A stretch of 64,000 nucleotides of DNA from positions 12,608,496-12,672,495 of the forward strand of contig OY855904.1 in assembly GCA_963693305.1 (NCBI GenBank), in the 5' to 3' direction. Positions 56,516 through 64,000 of the stretch are shown here, one piece after another (position 1 is the first letter of the stretch; each line of letters starts with the position of its first letter). The notes under the pieces were generated by a model. That model had not been told where the DNA came from and made no database searches. It was given only the letters and a program-made list of their open reading frames with translations. The position numbers and the translations under genes were made by a program. The DNA comes from Meandrina meandrites (taxonomy: Eukaryota; Cnidaria; Anthozoa; Scleractinia; Meandrinidae).

Positions 56516-59500
56516 CTCGTCAGCGAGCAATGAGAGCTCATTCTTGTCGGCAGCATCATAATCATACAATACTTTGGCCTTCCTGGTCAGTGATGGCCGA
56601 GGAACAGTGTTAGGGTCCAACCCACTGGAGGTGTCAGCAGGAGGTGGTGCAGAGGGAGTTACAAGGGGTGAGGCTGCTTCACCTGGGGGACTAAAATAAT
56701 TCTCCATATCAGACTTTTCCTTTTTTCAGGGGACAACAATAATTTTCCATAGCAGACTTCTCCCTTTTTAAGGGGTCTAAAACGACTCTCCTTAACATAC
56801 TTTTTCTGTTTTTAGGAAAATAAATATTAGACCAGTTTCGGTTTTCAGTAGAGTCAATTAAATAATTCTCCACATCAGACTATCAGATAGTTGGCAAGGT
56901 TCACCTTAAACAATCACCACCAAGCGTGGTAGGAGAGGAAACACACTGCCTCTATAAGTTTTCACTTCAGTGCCCATGAAAGCCATAAGACTTAAGACTG
57001 ACCAGGAGACACAAAGTCCCTACTCACTTTCATGAATGCCAAATACAAACAAGGCTCCTAATGACTAATAAAGAAGGAGCACAAGCAAGTACTCCAAAAT
57101 ATGTCATGCCAGCTTGTTGTCATCAGAATGCATCAAGCTACGTGTATATATACCAAAAACCACAGCCTTGGTCAATTCTAAGGCAAAGTCATAACCAATG
57201 CCCACCCTGCTGAGTAAAAATAGTGAAAGAGAAAATGCACCTGGCCAGTTGCTTCTGTAGTTCTGTCATGTATGCATGACACTGCGCATAGTACTGAGCC
57301 TGAGCCTCAACAAAATTCATAAGTGCTCTGTGGTGATTGGCCTGAAAAACAAACAACAATGCTCATTACAATAATTATTATTGACTTGAAGTTATTAAAA
57401 AAGTATGGCTGAGGGGAATGGTGGCTTGGATAATGTGAATTAATAAATGAAGGAGCATACTCCAGTCAAATTACTGGGAAAAAGAAAAAAAGAATATTTT
57501 CCAAGCCCCCAATGAGAGTCGAACCCATGACCTTCCAGATACTGATTGGATGCTCCAACCACTGAGCTGCGGGAGACTTGTGGTGAGCGAGGTCATATAC
57601 TGGGTTCTTGAGACATTTATTTGTACATTCAGCCACAAATTGCATTCAGATATTCTAGTTGCCTTGATCTGCTCCTGTTAGGGGAGGTAAGAGTCATTGA
57701 GACTGTACTTACATGAGCAGTGCTTATTCCATCCAGAAGAAGTTTCGTCACCTCAAACTGTCTGTCAAACTCTCCTTGACTCACACGCAAATCTGCCTCA
57801 GCCTAAGAGGAAGTGTTGACTTAATTGAAAAGAGAACTTTCTTTACCCCCTAATGCAAAATAATGAGCTTGAACTGGCTATTGCAATTGGGAAATAGGAC
57901 TTTGCCAGAATTCGCTTGGTTTATCAATCAGAAATTGGAAGCACAAGTACAAGCATGTTGAAAATTGTCACATGAGGTTTACATGTAGTTGTCTTACATC
58001 ATGCAAGGACATGTCTTGTCTCTTATCATAGCTATTTTTGAATGAAAATCAGAGTCTTGATCAAATTATTCTTGGGGATGGATTTCTGGTAGAAAAGGTA
58101 TGGTACAGGTGTACTTGTTTCCTGGAGTTGTCAAGGAGCACATTACAAAATTAAATAAACTGTGTGAATTGTAGAAGAATGATCAACAGTGTTCACTCAT
58201 GCATAGTTTCAAGACTTAACCTCAGCATGTTATGTTAAAAAAGCCTTGGTCAGAACAAAAACGTAAAAACAGGCCTGTGTGTGGCCTTAAATCCAGCTTT
58301 CCCCCAAAACCTACCATAACTGAGGGATTTCCTTGAATCAGGGCAAAAACTACATGACATGCTGAACCATCAGTGTAAATATTTTATATTATTATATGGC
58401 CGTGTCTCACAAAGACTGGGAACTACCAAATTCGCAAATTTAATTGGCTAAAATCGATATTGACCACGGTCTAGATTTTCCCATCTAGACCGGCATCTAG
58501 ACTGGTTACACTTACGTTGAGAAGTTTACAAACAAAAATGCAAAACGTGGACTTGTTTCTGCTAAAAAATAGTAAATGGATGAGACAAAAAGGTTAACAA
58601 GAGCGAGCAAACTTTGGCAAACTTTTGTTCAGTTTACACGTACGAAATCAAAACATCAGCTAGAAACGAATTTGCAATTGCAAGGTCAGAAGTTAAAAGC
58701 ACTAAACACGATTAAAAGCAACTAAAATACCCGTAAGAATATCCTATCAGTCGATTAAAGGGGCTATAGAAGTTGAAAATATAACTGCCGGTGATATCGA
58801 CCTTCTCTTATTCAAATTTTTCCGTGATCGCCGTTCACTGGCAAAAAGTCAGCGAGTATGGCGAACCAAAGCGAATTTTTCAGCTGAAAAGTTTTCTAGT
58901 TTGGCCATATAATAAACATCTTATTAATCGAGCTTAGTCGGTCTGTATGGGAGAATCTTGACCTCGGTCATGACTACAGACCTCACTGCATTCGGTCTGT
59001 ACTCACGACCTTGGTCAAGATTCTCCCATACAGACCTCCTGCTCGGTTAATAAGGGCTAAATATTAACTTTATTGTCTGTGTCTAAAAACCAGCTGGATA
59101 CATTGCACTTGTTTTTAGTTTAATCCCCATCCCCTATTTACAAGAGGCAGAAACCTTCTGTGTTCACATAATAGCCCATAATTAATTAAAAATTTATCAT
59201 ATCGCTTGTATAAATACTTAACATACTAATGTTCAGCGCTGGGATAATCATTGCTCTAATCCCTCCAAAAAATCAGCAGAATTCAGATGCATGCATAATA
59301 AATCGTCAGGCATGCTGCCTTGAAACTGATAAAATGTTTGTGTATGCTGGTCTATAAACCATCAGAATATGTGACTGATTAATGTTTGATGGAGTTTTAA
59401 AACAATAATTACAAAGACAAAGAATAGGTGCCGGAGGAGAATAACTCTGCCTAGGAACTCTGAAAAGGTCACATCAAAGTCGAGCACTGGTAACAACTGA

Positions 59501-62500
59501 ACTTCAGCGTTAAAGATGGAAGATGAAAACAGAAAGATGCATGATAGATTGCAGCCATGCTGAATTTGGAGAGCAAAAAACTCACCTCATCCAACTCAGT
59601 GATTACAACCATGTTCCGCGAAGAATACATCTAGAGTCAGGCAAGAGTTATGAAGCACACATACATGTAAGGAATATAAGATACAGAGAAAGAAATTTAT
59701 CTGCCATTTTTTAAAATTATTTTACAGTTAGGAGATTTTAATCAATGTTATTTTGAAAGGTGTTTATTTTTTAACAAAGACTGAAATTATTATTCCTACA
59801 ATATACAGGACAGTTTATACATTCAGGGATATATTAATCTTTTACAGACTACGAAAAAAAAAAACCATTTTTTTTCACCAAATTAGAATAAATTGAATTG
59901 AAAATGTTACATGGACTGTATTTCATCTCTACTAGTCCTGCACTGTATCCGGGTTTCAAAATAAATGTACAGGTTAAGGTATTTTTGAGATCGTTATGGA
60001 TTGATTTCTCTAAAGGCAGTTTTTAAAAAAGAACTTCACAGCAATTTCATTATTTTGATTTACATGTTCTATTGTCTGCTTTATTTAAAATGGTAAACAA
60101 TGGTTCAACATTTTAAAGATTGACTTTATCAAGGCCAAAGAATTTAAATAAGAGTACTGCTGGAATGAATAGATTGATTAGTAGTAAGCATTAAAAATAA
60201 ATATTAGTCAACACAGTACATGATTGATTATCAAAGTGGACTTACTTCTCATTAATTAATTTTGGCAGTCAGCAGTATAGAGATTACTCTGAGCAGCAGC
60301 CTAATGATGGCACAGCTGTAACTACATGTAATGTGTAGCGTCTAATGACAATGAAGTGGTGCATCAGATTATAAGTAGCAGCAGTGCAATTATGGTGTTT
60401 GAAATGTTATTTAAAAACCTATGTGCCAGGTTAGAGACTCAGAGATGACTACAGGAGAGAGTTGACAAGTCCTTATAAAAGCAAACATGTAAAGATTTCA
60501 TGAACAAGTGCATGAATCAATGTGACCAATAGAATGGTTACAAATGTCACCTTTTCTGCTTTATCATCAGGAAGAAAGAGACCTTTTGTCAAGCATTTGA
60601 ATGTGACCTGTTCAGACAAGAACTCAAGATGTTATGTACAGCAATGATTCATCAGTCTCAAATGGTGATTCAAGGAAAGTAAAATCTGTCAATATCTTTT
60701 AATACTGAACAATGACATGGTTTAGAGAAAGCAATTTGTTCATAGTGATGTGCTCTAAATTTCACTTGCAGTCTCCTTGCACTCATTCTTGTACTCACTT
60801 GTTGGATCTTCTCAGGGCTCTGTGCCTTTCTTACTTTAGTTTTACATGCATCCAGGTCTAGTCTTTTAGCCAAGAGAGTTCTGCGTTCTTTCTAAAGATA
60901 AAAATAAATTTGTGTCCTTAATTTGGAATAAACTACAACTACACAACTTCAGATAATTCTTCTGCTATTGTTTTATTACATCTGCCACTATACTGATCCC
61001 AGTGTACCAGTCATTATGCATTTAGAAGTTGTCAGATTGCCTGGACTAGTGGATTTTTATGTCTGGCTAGTAGATTTGAAGAGGACAGTAACATTTTTGG
61101 CCTTTTAAATTGGCTGACGAAAGGCTTTCTGGGCTACCACATACATGGCTCAAAGATGCCCAAAGTGCAACCTAGAAAATCTATTTCTTTTGCACCCTAT
61201 ATACATGTACAATGTACATCCTGTAAGGTGATCTTGTCATGGTTGTTACAGTTGTATTGCCTTGAAATATTGGCCTGCATTCTTAATCAGCTATGAAGCG
61301 TCCATGTTGAATTGCCCCGCCCTATTACTATATCTGCCTCATATCTGCTGATTGAAGCAATGTTAAAGATAGCCTTCACCTTTTACAGCCACAGCATTTT
61401 GGAAAATTTAAAATTTAAGGTGGCTCTGAAACCGCCCCGGAGAAATTTTTTTAACTTTACAAAAAGTTGCATCTTAACATGCCAATCATTATTCAATAAT
61501 AAAAAATGGGGGTCACTGGACTCGTTTTTGGGTTATATGCACTTAAAGGGAAAATTAAGGGTGTTTTTAACAGGTAAAACTGTTGCTATAGTAACCAGTG
61601 ACATCATGAAAAGGACCACAACTTATTCAGCAATGATTGGACATTTGGTCGATATCATTATTGTTGCAGCAACTGATAACGATTTGTAGTACTGACCCAT
61701 CAAAGTTTAAGAGCTGGAAAGCACTGGAAACCGTTGAGAGCCTCCTTAAAATTTTTCAAACCAGTTTGATTTTTGTTTTCCTTGGTTTCACAATATGATG
61801 ATAAATATAAAAAATTTAAAACCAAAGGTAAATTGAAACCACAACAGATACAAACAATATTACATGTACACCTTGCAATACAGATTCTACTACAAAAAGA
61901 ACTCACACAAATTACTTACTGTTATCGTCTTCATGTCCCCTTCCAAAAAAGACTTCAGCTGATGAAGAAAGTGTGACATGGACTTGGCCTTTAAATCCCT
62001 CTCTGCTTGGCCAAGTTTTTTCTCTGTTGTTCCAACTTTTACCAATGCACTTCCTAAACAGCCGAAAATAAAAATTCTTAGACTGATTCAAACAAAACAG
62101 ACATACATTCAAATTCAAAGAAAATAATCAATTATTTCCAATGTGAGAGAGAAATTATTTCTCTCAGTTTACAGAAAAACTTTATTATTTATACAAGAAA
62201 AGCTGTATAGATTTTGAATTTACTCTGCCTCTCCCTTTGTTACCAGTACATTCTTTTGTACCTCACAAACAAAGGGGGGTAGGGTGAATTGAAGCAGAGC
62301 AATGACCTGCAGTGCAATGATACATGCACTGCCAAATTTCAGGTAAAATGAATCAGCACATAGCAGAACAGGGCTTTTAGAGTCAAACTGGTTGTCCTTT
62401 CGATGGGAACTCTGCAATGTTGTGGCGCAATGTACCAACACTGATTGACAGTTTGATAGAAGCAACTTGCAACTTTGGTGCTACACAAAATACAGCCACC

Positions 62501-63065
62501 TACAGTGTACTTCAAATCTTACTGAAAGTGCTGCAGAAATTCTAATGTTAATAAACAATGCTTACAAAGGAATGGTAGGAAATTGTTTATGTTGAAAAGT
62601 AATGATGTACCCACTACTTAATTTGGCACGAGGTAAAAAGTGGGGGAAAGCTATACAGCAGCAATGGTTGTACATGTAATGCAACAACTGTATATTAAGC
62701 AGTTTCCTTCTACCAGTGAGAAAGAGAGACATGAGAAATGAAGTCTAACACATTGCTAATAATAAACCAACATTTGTCTAAATGCTTCATGACAGCCAAA
62801 ATTCCTGAAATGACAAATGCACAGGTAACAGTATTTCAAACACTGTTAATAATGACTGATAAACCAACAGGATTCCAATGCACAAACTAGCTACAGTACT
62901 ATGCCTCCCAACAATATCTGCAGTCATGCAACTAACCATAATTTGTTCCTGGACCAAAATCATTTCCAGCTTCAATCATAGACTGGCCAAGTGCTTCACT
63001 TTCTGTCAGACGAGGAGGTTTCGGCTTGTCTAATTTTTGATACACAAATTCTTCAGCTCTCATTC
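56516..63065 (-). CDS. SH3GLB1: Endophilin-B (SH3GLB-like), partial: N-BAR domain and start of SH3
   Basis: Exons in transcript order: 63065-62937, 62053-61920, 60891-60799, 60607-60551 (57 nt), 57802-57713, 57341-57241, 56690-56516. Phases agree throughout. N-BAR landmarks are EEFVYQKLDKP, EAGNDFGPGTNYG, KRLDLDACKTKVRKA, EFDRQFEVTKLLLDGIS and EAQAQYYAQCHAYM. A Pro/Ser linker follows, then SH3 start RKAKVLYDYDAADKNELSLLADE. Endophilin-B bends membranes in mitochondrial, Golgi and autophagic traffic. The first exons lie beyond 64000. The exon for the rest of SH3 was not found, although the donor at 56515 (gtcagt) is plausible. Vertebrates have two endophilin-B paralogues, so the symbol marks the family. 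Confidence 0.85.
56630..56890 (-). repeat. Degenerate ~43-bp repeats spanning an endophilin splice acceptor
   Basis: On the minus strand, three to four units resemble agtctgatatggagaattat followed by tttagtcccc. The last unit provides the acceptor (attattttag) and first codons (SerProPro) of the SH3-linker exon. Confidence 0.5.
57503..57579 (-). mobile_element. tRNA-like sequence, probable SINE head
   Basis: On the minus strand, gcagctcagtggttggagc (A box) and catgggttcgactctcat (B box) have tRNA-like spacing. The acceptor-stem pairing is imperfect, so I call a tRNA-derived repeat rather than a functional tRNA. It lies in an endophilin intron. Confidence 0.5.
58922..59053. repeat. Palindromic element with ~55-bp arms
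   Basis: The arms contain ggtctgtatgggagaatctt and its inverse, with ttattaatcgagc / gctcggttaataa outer ends. Endophilin intron between 57802 and 60551; the rest of that intron shows no feature. Confidence 0.8.
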
Positions 63066-63184
63066 CTGCACAGTACAAAAAAGTTCATATTGTATGTAAG
63101 TATATGGTCATCAAACTCCTACAGTATACCAATATTGTTTCTTTGGAAACAACTAGCTGGTACTCATTTATAGACCAGGTCATC

Positions 63185-63818
63185 AGATAAATCACTATTC
63201 AGTGGATAGCACAGTTTCAGGACCGTTTTCTTTAACTTGTTAAGTAACCAGAAATTTTTCGCAAAGTAGACGGTTTTGGATCCGGAGGACCCATTCAACT
63301 GGGGTATAGCCTGTTACTTTTAGGGGGTCCAGGGGCATCATTCCTCCAGGAAGTTGTTGAGAAATGAACCCCAGGAAAACCCATTTTCCTGGCATTTTCT
63401 TTGAAATACCTGCCAATCGTCACAATGAAAAACGCTCTTTCCTAGTCCTCTCCTCGCACTAACGTTCAGATTTGGAACTCCAATATGGCGGACAACAAAT
63501 TCCATTGTACATACTTTCCTGCTACCATAGCAAGATTTGGTGTAAAAAACAGTCGCGAACATCATGTTCCTAAACTGCTTTTGGGTTAATTTTTTTATAT
63601 GTTATCCGAAAAGATAAGAGAGTAAATTTTTATTTATATCAGGTTTTCCGCCAAACAACTTCCTTTCTTCGGTTTCATGTTTGTCTTGAGCTGCCAACTG
63701 AAGTACTTAGCCAGCAGAATCTTGTAGAGCAAAAGGCGAAGTTCACAGGTTACTGGCACTTATATACAACCCTGCAGTTTGTTTTGTCAACACTTATCCA
63801 CTGGATAGTGATTTATCC
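63185..63818. mobile_element. Inverted-repeat element with ggataaatcactat ends
   Basis: Left agataaatcactattcagtg and right cactggatagtgatttatcc are inverted. The interior has no recognised gene; the minus frame 63338-63565 is unsupported. Confidence 0.6.
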
Positions 63819-64000
63819 TATGGACTGCCAATTGAAGATGGGCCAAGCCCAAAATGTTTGCAATGGGTTTCTTAGTTTGTAACAAATTTGGCACTTAAAA
63901 TAACACTTTTCTCCAATGTGCAGTTCCAGAAAATATCCATACCCACCCCATGGAAGGTCATTGGAAATTCCAAGGGGGTGGGGGTCTCGAAAGCCAAAAT

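Noticed and set aside
61312..61689. 125-codon plus frame
   Set aside because: Antisense in an endophilin intron, includes a repeat-like aaggtggctctgaaacc stretch, and shows no domain.
1..64000. CRISPR array, bacterial operon or integrated virus
   Set aside because: Repeats have no regular unique spacers, genes have spliceosomal introns, and no viral polymerase or capsid gene was recognised.

Overview
This is AT-rich nuclear DNA of an animal, most likely an anthozoan cnidarian such as a stony coral. That reading rests on many short exons with GT-AG introns, metazoan gene families (an SLC18B1-like vesicular transporter and endophilin-B), tRNA-derived SINEs, and dense small palindromic or inverted-repeat DNA elements. 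The species cannot be fixed from sequence alone.

Layout. Positions 1-1073 resemble the DNA just 3' of the transporter gene, which suggests a second transporter copy ends just left of the window. Positions 1074-4349 hold a nested stack: a G-run inverted-repeat element, a 2.9 kb foldback element inside it, and a hAT-like core inside that. The main + strand gene is a 15-exon SLC18B1-like transporter (6715-50784, 500 codons reconstructed). Its first intron is 29.8 kb and contains four further genes: a 9-exon tyrosine recombinase (+, 8764-17123); a divergently transcribed pair of unknown genes (-, 19610-20251 and +, 20483-23298) that both carry a Cx2Cx3Cx2C motif and share a 231-bp promoter; and a Ser/Thr-repeat protein gene (-, 30322-35824). 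Later introns hold a pogo-like element interrupted by a SINE, a decayed 3.2 kb inverted-repeat element with a broken multi-Cys ORF, and many small repeats. The right end (56516-63065, -) carries most exons of an endophilin-B gene, convergent with the transporter. Its 5' exons lie beyond the window and its last SH3 exon was not found.

How the genes relate. The transporter and endophilin-B are ordinary cellular genes of vesicle and membrane biology. The four nested genes are the least explained part. The recombinase keeps the recognisable catalytic residues, all four genes have open reading frames, and two unusual dyad-repeat arrays lie inside and beside the cluster. Whether they form a mobile module, a domesticated set or unrelated neighbours is not settled by this sequence.
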